64,000 bases of DNA from an uncultured Paraburkholderia sp. (GCA_940747215.1 CALNWS010000006.1:21391-85390), one strand, 5' to 3'. Shown: positions 29,190-40,147, numbered from the stretch's first letter. Numbers and translations are program-made. The notes: generated from the letters alone by a model not told the origin.

Positions 29190-30062
29190 TCAATCAGCGC
29201 CCGCACCTTCGGCGGTGGAAAACTGGTGGGCGGGGAATACTGCGTGAATGCCGACGGGCACAGTCGTCCAATCCGGCAGAAGGCGCACGAGACGGCCGGC
29301 CTCGACATCTGCGGCGATCGAAAAATCCGTCAGCAGGCCGAAGCCGCCACCGGCAAGCGTCGCGGCGCGTGCGGCGTCGGCTGAATTCACGGCGAGAGCG
29401 CTCGCGCAGCGCACGCTTTTGCGCGTGCCGTTGGCGCGCTGCAATTCGATCGTCAACGGATACGGCAGCACCGACATGCAAATGAACGGCCACTTTGCCA
29501 GTGCCGCCGGCGAGCGCGGCTTGTCCCATTGCTCGACGAAAGCCGGACTCACCACTATCCATTTGACGAAGCCGCCGATTTTCACCGCGCAGTAATTCGA
29601 ATCGGCCAGACGCCCGAGCCGGATCGCGACGTCCATGCCCTCCGCGATCAGATCCACATAGCTCTCGTTGCAGATTAGTTCGACGTCGAGGTCCGGATAT
29701 GCGTGGTGCAATTTCACCAGCGCAGGTGTAACCACGAGCGAGCCGTAGTCGTTCGGCGCGCTCACACGCAACGTGCCGCGCACCGGTACACTTTCGCCCG
29801 ACGCCGCCGAAAGCGCTTCCTCCGCCGCCTGAATGATCTTGCAACTCGCGTCGCAAAACGCGCGGCCACTTTCGGTCACCTTGAGTTGACGCGTGGTTCG
29901 CACGAGCAGACTCGCGCCGACCTCGCGCTCCAGCCGCTGGATGTGCATGCTGACCATCGCCTTCGCGAGTCCGAGCCGCGCCGCTGCTGTCAGTGAGCCC
30001 GCATCCACGACAGCCACGAAAATCGCCAGCCGGTTCAGATTGACGTCGCGCACGTTCGCCAT
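29190..30062 (-). CDS. LysR-family transcriptional regulator, C-terminus shifted
   Basis: 290 residues. DNA-binding domain VNLNRLAIFVAVVDAGSLTA, AARLGLAKAMVSMHIQRLER; substrate domain with RVSAPNDYGSLVVTPALVKL, LICNESYVDLIAEGMDVAIR and NSADAARAATLAGGGFGLLT. The end reads HQFSTAEGAGAD, while another frame over the same bases reads PPPKVRALID, the usual LysR ending, so one indel near 29235 alters the last ~20 residues. It may retain function. It is divergent from a GST gene. Confidence 0.8.
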   Translation of the reverse strand: MANVRDVNLNRLAIFVAVVDAGSLTAAARLGLAKAMVSMHIQRLEREVGASLLVRTTRQLKVTESGRAFCDASCKIIQAAEEALSAASGESVPVRGTLRVSAPNDYGSLVVTPALVKLHHAYPDLDVELICNESYVDLIAEGMDVAIRLGRLADSNYCAVKIGGFVKWIVVSPAFVEQWDKPRSPAALAKWPFICMSVLPYPLTIELQRANGTRKSVRCASALAVNSADAARAATLAGGGFGLLTDFSIAADVEAGRLVRLLPDWTTVPVGIHAVFPAHQFSTAEGAGAD

Positions 30063-30181
30063 TTTGATTGTCCATTTTAATTGACTATGTTTCGAAGCTT
30101 AGCAGGCTTCTCGCGCGCCTGAGTGACCGTTAACCTGTCATCACTTTTCACGGAATTGCCCTTCTTTCAAGGACCTTCGCA

Positions 30182-30818
30182 ATGTCTGCTGCCAAACCTG
30201 CGCAACCGATCCGCCTTCACACCACGCTGCTGTCTGGTCACGGCCATCGCGTGAAGCTGTTTCTCACGCTGCTCGATCTTCCGTTCGAAGTGATCGAGCT
30301 GAACATGGTGGCGCGCGACAACCGTCGTCCGAAATATCTGCAGCTGAATCCGTTCGGACAGGTGCCGACCATCGAAGACGGCGACACCGTGCTGTTCGAT
30401 TCGAACGCGATCCTCGTGTACCTCGCGAAGCGTTACGGCGATGCATCGTGGCTACCGCAAGACAAACTGGGCGCGGCCACCGTGCAGTGCTGGCTTCTCT
30501 TGCCGCCGGACAGATTGCATACGGCCCGTGCGCGGCGTGCTCGTCACGGTATTCAACGTGCCGCTGCATCACGAGACGGCACAGAAAATCGCGGTGAATC
30601 TGTTCGACGTGTTGGACCGCGAACTCGCGGACAAGGTGTTCGCGGCGGGCAATCAGGTGACGATCGCCAACATCGCGGCGCACACGTATATCGCGCACGC
30701 GCCGGAAGGCGGTGTGTCGCTCGACCCGTACCCAACTCGTGCGTGGTTGCGCCGCGTCAAAGCATTGCCGCGCTTCATCGCAATGCCGTCGACGAAAGCG
30801 GGCCTACTCGCCGAATAA
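30182..30818 (+). pseudogene. Glutathione S-transferase, frameshifted
   Basis: GST with N-terminal thioredoxin fold: RLHTTLLSGHGHRVKLFLTL, LNPFGQVPTIEDGD, LFDSNAILVYLAKRYG; helical C-domain: LFDVLDRELADKVFAAGNQV, TIANIAAHTYIAHAP. Frameshifts near 30492 and 30535 separate the domains. It was probably the target of the adjacent divergent LysR. Confidence 0.85.
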
Positions 30819-30884
30819 CGTCGCGGCACGCGCCTGCGCCATCCATTTGAGTAGGCGCGTAACGCGTGACGATTCGAGGCTGCC

Positions 30885-32874
30885 ATGACTGAAGCACTCG
30901 CTATCAAGCCGACCGGTTGGGGCACAAGCGTCCCGCCCTTTCACGACGCGGAACTCGCGGTTCAGCAACGCGCGGGCGTTGCCGAAGAAGCGGATCGCTC
31001 GGGACGGCGCGGTATCCGGCGGTATATGCCGGAGCAGCATCGGCAGTTTTTCTTAGAGCAGCCGTTCATGGTTCCGCTCGAAGGAAGCTGGCGCGAAGGT
31101 TCGATGATCGGCGGCCTAGGTCTGCAAGCACATACACGCAGGCGTAACCGGATTAATGGCGTGGTGTCGTCCGTAAATGGAGGCACCGTGACGCTCGACG
31201 TGTTGCAAAGCTTCGGCAATTGCGCGAAGTACATTCAGGGCCACACGCCCAAATTCATCACACGCGATCCGGTGGACGTATCGCGCGAAGTCGAACACGC
31301 CACGCAACTCGACGCCGCCGACCGCGCATTGCTCTCGCGTGCGGACACGTTTTTCATTGCAAGCGCGAATCTTCCGAGCGACGCAATGCTCGCGCGCGGC
31401 GCGGATGTGTCGCATAGCGGCGGCATGCCGGGCTTAGTGTGCGTGGACGATGCCAACACGCTGACCACGCCCGATTTCACCGGCAACTGTTTCTTCAACA
31501 CACTCGGCAATCTCGTGCACGATCCGCGCGCGGGCCTGCTGTTCGTCGATTTCGAGCGCGGCGATCTGCTTGCTTTACGTTGCCGCGCTCGCGGAGATCA
31601 TCTGGGACGGCCCGGAACTCGCCGCATTCCCGCTCGCCGAGTAGCTCGTGCACTTTCGCATCACCGAAGTTCGCCGCGCTCGCGCGAGCTTGCCGTTTCG
31701 CTGGTCGGCTGTCGAATACGCGCCGCAATTTGCGGCGCTGAAGGATACGCAGGAACAGGAAAAAGAGGTCGCGTCGCCGTGGAAAAAGCTGCGCGTGGCC
31801 GCCGTGCGCGATGAAACGAACGCCGTCCATTCACCCATTCCATATTCTATAGCCCGATAACGCGCCTCTTCCGCCTTTCGAGCCGGGTCAGTTTCTGCCG
31901 ATACGTGTGCCGATCGAAGAAGGCAGCGCGCCGCTCGTGCGCACCTATACGCTTTCCGATAAGAGCGACACGCGTCAATACTGGATTAGCGTAAAGCGCG
32001 AAGGCGTGGCGTCGAACTGGATGTACACGCATCTCGCTGCGGGCGCGACGATCGAAACGATGACGCCGCGCGGCGCATTCACTTTCGACGCTGCAAGCCC
32101 GCGCCCTGCTGTGTTCATCTCGGCAGGTATCGGCATCACGCCGATGCTGACGATGCTGCATCACGCCATCGCCGCGCGTACATTGGATCACTCGTCACGG
32201 CTGCCTAAAGCGCTGCATTTTTCCATGGCGCACGCAATGAAAGCGAACGGCCTTTCAATGCGCATCTGAAGGAACTCGCTTCATGCCATGAAGGCGTGTC
32301 GATTCATCTGTTCGATAATCAACCCGATGCTGGCGGGTCGAACAATCCGTCAGGTCGGGTGGACATTGCAGCGCTCAAACGGCTGCTTCCATTCGACTAC
32401 TACGACACTTTTATCTCTGCGGTCCGGAAGTGTTCATGCGCGATCTGTACGAAGGCTTGCGCACACTGAACGTGGCCGATGAACGCATTCGCTTCAAAGC
32501 GTTCGGACCCGCGAGCGTGAAACGCACTTCCAACGCGGTGCGCAATGATTCCCCAGTTGCAACCGAGCCGACGCCCGGCAGCGTACCCGTGACGTTCGCG
32601 CGCTCGCAACGCACGGTGCGGTGGTTGCCGAAGGACGGCTCGCTGCTCGAATTCGCCGAAGCGTGCGGCATCGATGCACCGTCGAGTTGTCGCTCGGGCA
32701 TGTGCGGAACGTGTTCGACGCGCGTGCTGAACGGCAACGTGAGCTATCAGGACGCCATGGATGATGCGGAGATCGAACCCGGGTCACGCGCTTATCTGCG
32801 TGGGCCGTCCGGCAGTGAACCAAACCGCGGATCAGATGGCGGAATCACAGCAAGGAATCACGCTCGATCTTTGA
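30885..32874 (+). pseudogene. PNPOx-like / ferredoxin reductase / 2Fe-2S ferredoxin fusion, broken
   Basis: About 660 residues if repaired. N-terminal PNPOx-like flavin domain (YMPEQHRQFFLEQPFMV, GHTPKFI, GMPGLVCVDDANTLTTPDFT, GNCFFNTLGNLV), FAD/NAD reductase domain (FEPGQFLPIRVPI, VRTYTLSDKS, AVFISAGIGITPMLTMLHHA, YLCGPEVFMRDLYEGL), and a plant-type ferredoxin with SSCRSGMCGTC. Lesions include TAG at 31642-31644 in LAE-TAG-LVHFRI (Trp fits) and frameshifts near 31570, 31850, 32230, 32410 and 32800. The domain order is natural for the family. Confidence 0.82.
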
Positions 32875-33143
32875 ACGCAAGGCGCTAACCGGCAAATCGG
32901 CGTGCACCAGAAAAGTACTGAAAAAGCCGAAAATACGATAACAAAAACTACAGGCTGCCGGATAGCATAGACGTCGCTGGGTAGCTTCTGGCCAGTAGCG
33001 CTTGTGTGGAGTTGTAAAGCCACGCGATCGATATGACGAAACTCATCTATCCGGATACCTTATCAATATCCCAGACCATTGTGCACGCTCGTTCGAGCAC
33101 CCGCAAGTCATGGCCAAAACAGATCCTGCCTCGTCAAAATCGT

Positions 33144-34220
33144 ATGCCGCGTCCAATTTCAGCCTCGATTATTCCCGCAGCAGTCAGTCACAATATCGAC
33201 ATCGTGCGTAAGCTCGCACCGCGCTCGCACGTGTGGTCTGTGGTCAAAACCAACGCATATGGGCATGGCATCGAACGCATTTATCCGGCGCTAGCGGGCG
33301 CGGACGGCATCGCATTGCTCGATATGGACGAAGCGGTTCGCATCCGCGAACTCGGATGGAAGAAACCAATTCTGCTGCTGGAAGGCGTGTTCAAGGCGGA
33401 AGACGTCGAGCTCGCCGGCCGGCTCGGTCTCAACGTGACGATTCATTGCGAAGAGCAACTCGCGCTCGTGCGTGAGGCGAAGCTCGACTCTCGCATCGAC
33501 GTGCATCTGAAGATGAACTCGGGCATGAACCGGCTCGGCTTCACGCCCGATGCGTTTCGCTCGGCGTGGGAATCGGCGCGAGCGGTTGCATCGATCGGCG
33601 ACATCACGCTGATGACGCACTTCGCCAATGCCGACGAAGGCGACGTGAGCTGGCAACTCGACTGTTTCGACGCGGCCACGCATGGCATCCCCGGTCAGCG
33701 CAGCGTGGCCAATTCGGCGGGCGTGCTTTGGCACAAGGACGCCCATCGCGATTCGGTGCGGCCCGGCATCATTCTGTATGGCGCGTCGCCTTCCGGCCTC
33801 GCGCATCACATGGCGGACTTCGGGCTGCGCGCTTCGATGCGGCTGGAAAGCGAGATCATTGGCATTCAGAATGTCGGCGCGGAAGACACGATCGGTTATG
33901 GCCGCACGTTCACGCCGGGCCAGCCGATACGTATCGGTGTCGTCGCGTGCGGGTATGCAGACGGCTATCCGCGCCACGCTGCGAGCGGAACGCCTATCGC
34001 GGTAGACGGCGTGCTCACGCGCGTGGTGGGACGCGTTTCGATGGATATGCTGACGGTCGATCTGACGCCCTGCCCGGCCGCGCGAATCGGTTCGCGCGTC
34101 GGGCTATGGGGAGATCAGGTGAAAATCGACGATGTGGCGGCAGCGTCGGGCACGATCGGCTATGAGCTGATGTGCGCGCTGGCCCGCCGGGTTCCGGTAA
34201 AAACCGTAGAAACTGCCTGA
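33144..34220 (+). CDS. alr: Alanine racemase
   Basis: Intact, 358 residues. It makes D-alanine for peptidoglycan in the cytoplasm with PLP. PLP lysine in VWSVVKTNAYGHGIE near residue 34; catalytic Tyr in IGYGRTFTPG; GRVSMDMLTVDLT; GYELMCALARRVP near the end. The start MPRPISASI matches the family; the upstream in-frame extension to 33033 has no support. A CTA codon (ALAGADG) shows the local G-to-A bias without damage. A terminator follows. Confidence 0.93.
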   Translation: MPRPISASIIPAAVSHNIDIVRKLAPRSHVWSVVKTNAYGHGIERIYPALAGADGIALLDMDEAVRIRELGWKKPILLLEGVFKAEDVELAGRLGLNVTIHCEEQLALVREAKLDSRIDVHLKMNSGMNRLGFTPDAFRSAWESARAVASIGDITLMTHFANADEGDVSWQLDCFDAATHGIPGQRSVANSAGVLWHKDAHRDSVRPGIILYGASPSGLAHHMADFGLRASMRLESEIIGIQNVGAEDTIGYGRTFTPGQPIRIGVVACGYADGYPRHAASGTPIAVDGVLTRVVGRVSMDMLTVDLTPCPAARIGSRVGLWGDQVKIDDVAAASGTIGYELMCALARRVPVKTVETA

Positions 34221-34238
34221 TCGATTGGCCAGTTTCAG

Positions 34239-34260
34239 CCCGCTTTTTTAGCGGGTGTTG
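34239..34260 (+). terminator. Terminator after alr
   Basis: CCCGCT/AGCGGG stem around a T5 loop, followed by TGTTG, 19 bp after the stop. Confidence 0.65.
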
Positions 34261-34432
34261 TTCAGTGAGCCTTATTCAGCCACCGAAAAGCGCTACTCCG
34301 CGCCTTTCGCGCCTCGACCGGATGCTCCACGCGCGGAGTAGTGCCACGAATGAACTGGATCGCGGCAGATTGCGACCACGGCCCAGAGCTGAGGATTACG
34401 GTCAAAGCGTTCATTTCAGTTTCTTCTTCAGT

Positions 34433-34802
34433 TCAAAACTGCGATTGAATCTGCCTTACAAGCTTGGCTACGACGTGGCCGGTCAATGCGTGCGTGGTGT
34501 GGGAGTTGGATTCCTGAAGCAGCATGTCGTCGATCAACCGCGTGGTCAGCGCCAGTTGAGGTTCGAGCGACGCGTGCACGACTTCTGCGTTTGCCGAATC
34601 GCCGCGTGCCACCCCGTCGTGTGCACGCGTAGCAAGACTCAGCACCGATACCGAGGCGAGGTGAAGCTCGCGCATCATCGCGGCTTCTGAAGCGGGTGCC
34701 GGATTGGTCCAGTCCGGTGTCGACACTTCGGGTACACCAGCTTCAACCGGATCGAACGGACAATTCTTGTTTTGACGGTATGACATGTTGACGGTATGAC
34801 AT
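34433..34802 (-). CDS. Hypothetical protein with duplicated start region
   Basis: Open frame of about 117 residues from ATG 34786: MSYRQNKNCPFDPVEAG, a helical middle (EAAMMRELHLASVSVLSLAT) and LTTRLIDDMLLQESNSHTTH. No known domain recognised. The GGGAG ribosome site fits the ATG at 34802, but a 16-bp tandem duplication puts that ATG out of frame with the body, leaving the in-frame ATG about 26 nt from the ribosome site. It is probably poorly translated or a new pseudogene. Confidence 0.5.
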
Positions 34803-34803
34803 G
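34772..34803. repeat. 16-bp tandem duplication
   Basis: TTGACGGTATGACATG is present twice in direct succession over the start codon of the minus-strand hypothetical gene. The 16-bp length changes the frame. Confidence 0.9.
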
Positions 34804-35053
34804 TTTTCAGGCTCCCTTTGCGCGATTGGCACAATACCAGTGTGTGCGCCCCAGCGGTTAATCAATCGCACGAAAAGAGGGCATTTTTTCACCTAATCTG
34901 CGTTTTCGCGCTTTGAAGCCCAAATTATTTGAGGATAACGCGAAGCGCGACGCTAAACAACTCGCCTCCGAAAACAGGCATACTGTTTTCGCCGGACCGT
35001 ATTCGGCGCGTGGGCTCGCGCTCTGGTCTACTAACACTCCCGATTGAAACGTC

Positions 35054-35218
35054 ATGCCGGTCTACGACTACACGTGCGCCGAATGCGGCGCTTTTGAACT
35101 GGTGCGACGCATCTCCGAACGCAATGAAAACGCGTCGTGTCCGCAGTGCGACACAGGCGCGGACGACGCCGGTTCGTACGGCATGCGGCACGGCGGTTCA
35201 TGTGCGTGCCGCCGTTGA
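35054..35218 (+). pseudogene. FmdB-family zinc-ribbon protein, shortened
   Basis: 54 codons from ATG 35054: MPVYDYTCAECGAFELVRRI, SCPQC, then GMRHGGSCACRR and TGA. The two CxxC knuckles (CAEC, CPQC) and the Gly-Ser-Cys end are typical of FmdB regulators, but the ~30 residues normally between CPxC and the HGGSC end are missing. It looks like an internal deletion derivative; the zinc ribbon itself is complete. Confidence 0.6.
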
Positions 35219-35440
35219 TCGCAACGCGAAGGTAACCGGAAAGAAGCAGAACGAAAGCTGCCCGTAAGAGCGCGAAAGAAAACCATGAAAACAGTCGCGC
35301 GTCATTGCACAGTCACGCGCCTAGCGGAGCTTACTTCATCCATAATGTGAAACGTGCTCGGCGCCTCTCGAACGATGCCGGCGGAGCCACGATTTTAATT
35401 CAACCGAGACCAGTTGCTCATTCCTACCGCTTCGTATCTC

Positions 35441-37049
35441 ATGGAACGCTCCCACGCGCCCGCTCACTCAGACTGACGAGCTTGCCCACCGGCCGCCCCG
35501 CGCCGCCGACTACGCAGCGGAAAACCGCGCGCTGGTGGAACTCGCGCGTGCGCAGAGCCGTCCGCGTCCCGAGTTCCTGCAGGCGATCGCCGACACGGCA
35601 TTGGCGCTATGCAACGCGGGCAGCGCGGGCATCAGCCTCGTCGAAGGCGAAGGGTCGAACCGGGTGTTCCGCTAGTACGCCGTAGCGGGTCAGTTGTTCG
35701 GCGCTCACGGGCAAGACGACCGCGTGGTGGCACAAATGTCCGTGCGGAAGGACGCTCGAGCTTGGCGCGCCGCAGCTCTTCATCGAGCCGCAGACGCAGT
35801 TCCCTTGCCTCGTGTTTCTGGGCGTCGAAATTGACGTGCCGGAAGGCATCGTGGTGCCCATTCCGGCCGCGCAGGCGTCGCTCGGCGCGATCTGGGTGAT
35901 GTCGCACGACCGCGCGCATCGTTTCGATCAGGAAGACGTGCGGCTGCTGTCGAATCTCGCGGGCTTCGTGGGCTCCGCGCTAACGGTCGTCAATGCACGC
36001 GACAGCGGCGAGGAAAACGACCGGCGGCACAACGAATTCATCGCGATGCTGAGCCACGAATTGCGCAACCCGATGGCGCCGATTGACGGTGCCATCACCG
36101 CTGCAAAACGTCTGTGCGCAGACAACGAACACGCCGCCGACGTGCTCCCCATCGCCGTAATGCCAGATCCGTCATCTGCGCACGCTCGTCGACGATCTGC
36201 TCGACGCGGCGCGCCTCAAGCAGGCAAGCTCGCGATCCGCCATAGCGACACGTCGCTGCGTTCGACGCAGTCACGGCCATCCGTCACCACATCGAATCGC
36301 GTCGCCATACGCTGACCATCAGTGGCCTTGAGCACAACGTGCCAGTGCGCGCCGATCATGTGCGCTTAAGCCAGGTGCTCGGCAATCTGCTGTCGAACTC
36401 CGCGAAATGCACGCCGGCGGGCGGCACGATCAGTCTCGACGTGCATGTCGAAGCGGTCGACGAAAACGACGAATCGAAGGAAGTCGTGCCGGGGCTCGTG
36501 GTGATTTCGGTCGCGGACAATGGCATGGGCATCGACACATCGATACAACCGCACGTGTTCGATCTGTTCGCGCAATCGACACGCGGCCATACGCGCTCGG
36601 AAGGCGGCCTCGGCATAGGTCTCGCCGTCGCGAAACACATGGTGGAATTGCACGATGGAAATCGCCATCGAAAGCGAAGGCGCGGGCCGCGGCACGACGG
36701 TAACGCTGCGTCTGCCGATTCTGCGCGAGGCCAATGCGTCCGAGAACGCGGCGTCTCACGCCAGCTCGGGTACGCCGGCGCCCGCGCGACTGCTGCTCGT
36801 CAACGACAACCGCGACGCGCTGCAGGCGCTCAGCCTGCTGCTGGAACTCGAAGGACATCACGTCATCACGTCGGACAACGGGCGCGACGCCATCGCGCTG
36901 ATGACGCAGCACCCGCCCGAAGTCGTGCTGATCAACGTAGGTAGCCAGACATGGATGGCTTCGAGGTGACGCGAACGGTGCGCCTGAATCGCGCGCTCGA
37001 CGGTGTCGTGCTCGTTGCGCTCACCGGCTACGCGTCGTGGCGACGATAA
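35441..37049 (+). pseudogene. Hybrid sensor histidine kinase (GAF-HisKA-HATPase-REC), broken
   Basis: From ATG 35441: a GAF-like domain (RPEFLQAIADTALALCNAGS, AGISLVEGEG), TAG at 35673-35675 in VFR-TAG-YAV (Trp fits), VMSHDRAHRFDQEDVRLLSN, HisKA H-box MLSHELRNPMAPIDGAITAA, N-box LGNLLSNSAKCTPAGG, G-boxes VADNGMGIDT and SEGGLGIGLAVAKHMVELHD, and a receiver (ARLLLVNDNRDALQALSLLL) cut off at ALTGYASWRR. Several frameshifts (35485, 35700-35760, 36160-36300, 36650, 36940). Confidence 0.82.
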
Positions 37050-37702
37050 AAATCGCGCTGCGTTTGGCCTGAATGGGGACGGCTTGCGGTTCGCGGTGAC
37101 TGCGGCGGGAACGGGAGTGGCGGACATCTCGTGAGCGCTTTGAGTAACGTTGCTGGGAAACAAGCTATATAATAAGCTATACAATGCGAAATGCCTTCGA
37201 ATGTCTTTTCGACACAATGCGCAGCGGCAAACCGTTGCGGCATAAGGTTCGTGCCGCGATGAAATACCGTCGCGCCGGAGGCTGCCGGGCAATGATACTT
37301 GACGGGTCTGTTCGATTGAATCCCGCGCAGGCGGACACGCAGCATGATACGTATGCCTTACTAATATTGCGGGTCTGGCGCGAGACCTGTCACTCTGTTT
37401 CGCCAGTGACGGTATGAAGAATCCACCGACGCAAGGTCGGCATAACGTTCGCGGGAAAAGCGCCCACAACGAAATTCTTCATAGCAATTCACACGCGAAT
37501 CATTCGGATGATTCGACTCGCCCTACACCGCATCGCACGCCTCAGATCCCACCCCGAAATCGTTTGTCGCAAATCAACGACAAATAAATAGGGACAGGCT
37601 ATTTTGTACCGGATAAAGTGATTTTTCGATCGGGTGCCTCAGGCTAGCATATCTTGGGTTAGGATAATTAGAGTAAAAGCTCTAGAAGAGTTAATAAATC
37701 TG
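37050..37702. other. Intergenic region with possible mobile-element scar
   Basis: About 650 AT-richer bases. It contains an imperfect 12-bp tandem AAGCTATATAAT/AAGCTATACAAT near 37163-37186. Near 37590 it has AAATAGGGACAGGCTATTTT, which resembles sequence found upstream of IS200-like/RAYT transposase genes. No open frame is convincing. Confidence 0.4.
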
Positions 37703-38005
37703 ATGCTGCAAATCCCGCTGAGCGATGAAGCTTGGCAGAAGGTCTGCCATCTGTTTGATTACACCGTTAGCAACAAGCCTAGTAGGCCTCGGCGGCATCC
37801 ACGCGCAGTGCTCGACGCAATTTTGTGGATCCCTCTGAATGACGAAAAATGGCATCGTCTCCTGGCCACTTTCCCGCCGGCCCAAACCTGTTACCTAAAG
37901 TGGCTCGAATGGAAACGCAGCGGCATCCTCGCGCGCGTTTTCGATGAGCTGAGCAAAGAATCCGGGGCACCCGACACCCTGTCCGAGACGATCAACACGC
38001 AGTAA
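37703..38005 (+). CDS. IS5/IS4-type transposase N-terminal domain protein (DUF4096-like)
   Basis: About 100 residues: IPLSDEAWQKVCHLFD, RPRRHPRAVLDAILWI, WLEWKRSGILARVFDELS. This is the helix-turn-helix N-terminal segment of IS5-group transposases (LSDEAW...RPR...DAILW), without the DDE catalytic part. Either a truncated transposase or one of the small stand-alone relatives common in Burkholderia. It lies beside the scar-like region upstream. The GTG at 37634 is an alternative start. Confidence 0.6.
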   Translation: MLQIPLSDEAWQKVCHLFDYTVSNKPSRPRRHPRAVLDAILWIPLNDEKWHRLLATFPPAQTCYLKWLEWKRSGILARVFDELSKESGAPDTLSETINTQ

Positions 38006-38124
38006 GCGTCCGTGCTCCGTCCGTCTGACCGAATGCGCCCCGAGCAGCGCGGGCGGACGCGCGGACGGCCGGCGAGAAACTCATGTCGACTCACAGCGTA
38101 CTTATTCTTTTCATCAACCGGGAT

Positions 38125-38152
38125 GTTTGCGCGGCCGCCCGGCCGCGCAAAC
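38125..38152. terminator. Perfect inverted repeat, terminator-like
   Basis: 13-bp arms GTTTGCGCGGCCG/CGGCCGCGCAAAC with a 2-nt spacer, between the transposase-like gene and the convergent methyltransferase. No T-run on either side. Confidence 0.5.
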
Positions 38153-38263
38153 TCAACGGCAGTGTTGTTTCGGCCAGTTAGGCAGTGAGCGCGCCGAGGC
38201 AATGCGGCAGCGAAATCGTCGTTGCCGGGCCAGCCGAGATTCGAGGCATGCCCGGCAAGCTGA

Positions 38264-39129
38264 TCACGTCCCCGCAACCAACAGTTCCTCGGCGTTGCCG
38301 AGCGGGCGCAAACCATCCGTCCGACTTGCGAAGTAACGCGCAGCAAGATCGCTCGTCGACACATGGCGCGCCTTCGCAAAGCCCGCGTCGAGCGCGAACG
38401 CCTGAATCTGTTCGGGCGTGAAGAAACTGATGAAAGGCGTTCCGCTTGCACGCGCGCCCTTCTCCGCCATCTCGAGACCCGGACGTACTTCCGAGTCTGC
38501 CATTTCCAGCGGCAACAGGAAGGTCATCGCGAACGTCGATCCGGGCGCGAGGCTAGCGACCTCGCGCATCGTCGCTGCGTTGGCTTCCTTCGTGAGATAC
38601 ATGCTGACGCCAGTCGACACCACGACGGCCGGCTTGCTCGCGTCGAAGTCCGCTTGCGCAAGCCCGTGCCGTCATGTTTCGCCCGCTTCGAAATCGACCG
38701 GCACGAAGCGCAGCCAGTCGGGTACACTGAAGCTGGTTTCCACGAGCCGCTTGCGCTTCCATTCCTGCGGGCCGGGCGGATAGACTTCGAATGCGGTGAG
38801 ACGCGAAGCAAGCTCCGGCCTGCGCTGCGCAAAACTGTCGAGCCCCGCGCCGAGAATCACGTCACGTATTGCGTGAAACCCTGCGCGGCCTGCTCCATCA
38901 CGAAGTCTTCGATAAATCGTGCGCGCGCCACTATCGACGCACGAAACGGCCGCGTGAACTGCGGGTCCATGTCGCCGCGTGCGTGCCAGTCTCCGGCAGG
39001 AGCAAGCAGCTTCAGGCCGACTTTGTCTTCGAGCGTATGAGGCGGCGCGTCGATCTGAACGTGCAACGCGCGTCGCAATGCGGTCCGTGCGGCCGTGCTG
39101 TCCGGCGCGGCCTCGGGCTTGTCGTTCAT
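38264..39129 (-). pseudogene. Class I SAM-dependent methyltransferase (TIGR00027/LCMT-like), frameshifted
   Basis: From ATG 39129 (AGGAG upstream): AARTALRRALHVQIDAPPHT, LEDKVGLKLLAPAG, SIVARARFIEDFVMEQAAQG, frameshift, ILGAGLDSFAQRRPELASRL, VFEVYPPGPQEWKRKRL type motif, frameshift near 38670, VVVSTGVSMYLTKEANAATM, EVASLAPGSTFAMTFLLPLE. The ILGAGLDSFA motif I and the FE(V/L)D-like motif identify the leucine carboxyl methyltransferase-like family. Natural substrate unknown. Confidence 0.82.
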
Positions 39130-39239
39130 CGCCTGCTCTCCTTTCTCCATGTTTTGCATGTTCGAAGCTCACATGCTAGTACCCGAACGACGAGTCTGAA
39201 AAGAGAGCGAGGCGTTGTGCGCCCCACCTTCAGGCGGGA

Positions 39240-40147
39240 TCAAAGACGCGTGACGTCGATGATCGCCTGGGCAAACGCTTTCGGCGCTTCCTGCGGCAGG
39301 TTGTGTCCAATGCCGCCGTCGATGTTGCGATGCTGATACTTGCCCGTGAACTTCTTCGCATATGCGGACGGCATCGGGATGCGGCGCGCCGTTCGCATCG
39401 CCTTCCATCGTGATGGTGGGTACCGAGATCGTGGGCGCCGTAGCGAGGCGTTTTTCGAGTTCGTCGTATTGCGCTTCGCCGTTCACGAGGCTGAGACGCC
39501 AGCGATAGTTGTTAATCACCACGGCCACGTGTATCGGGGTTATTGAAAGACGCGGCCGAGCGTTCGTACGTGACGTCGTCGAAATTCCATTTGGGCGATG
39601 CCGCATGCCAGATCAGCTTGTTGAAGTCGTGGCGGTTCACTTCGTAGCTTGCATAGCCGCGCTCGGTCGCGAAGTAAAACTGATACACCAGGTAAGCTCC
39701 GCTTTCGGCGGCAACGGCTTCTTGTTGGCTTCTTGGCTGCCGATCAGAAGCCGCTCACGGACACCATAGCCTTCACGCGTTGCAGCCACAGCGCGGCGAT
39801 GATGTTGACCGTGCGCGTACCCCAGTCGAAGCCGCCGAGAATCGCCGAATCGATCTTCAGCGCGGCATCACTTCGACAAACGAATGGATATCGTACGGCC
39901 AGCCGTGCAGCAGGATCACTACCGGACCGTTCGCCGGACCCGCTTCCGCATAGCCGATGTTCAGATCGCCCGCGTTGATCTGGCGAATGTTGTCGAACGA
40001 AACGACGCGCGGCGCTGCGTTCGCGGCGGCGCCCGAAGTGCCGGTCTGCGCGTTCGCGAGACCGCTCAGGCCGAGTTCCAGCAGACTGAGACCGGCAACT
40101 GTGGTTCCAGGCAAACGGCGGCGGCGCGTGTTGATCTGTTCCGACAT
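39240..40147 (-). pseudogene. Exported alpha/beta hydrolase, broken and internally deleted
   Basis: From ATG 40147 (GAGGAG upstream): Arg-rich leader (TRRRRLPGTTVAG) suggesting a Tat or Sec signal, then VVILLHGWPYDIHSFVEVMP. A gap follows where about 50 residues are missing, then ALKIDSAILGGFDWGTRTVN (nucleophile in a GFDWG elbow), VAVVINNYRWRLSLVNGEAQ, SVPTITMEGDANG, GIGHNL type end and IIDVTRL. Epoxide-hydrolase-like. Frameshifts near 39870, 39760, 39690, 39530 and 39370. Confidence 0.78.

Noticed and set aside
33033..33143. N-terminal extension of alanine racemase
   Set aside because: Composition is unlike the enzyme, and the family start MPRPIS is at 33144.
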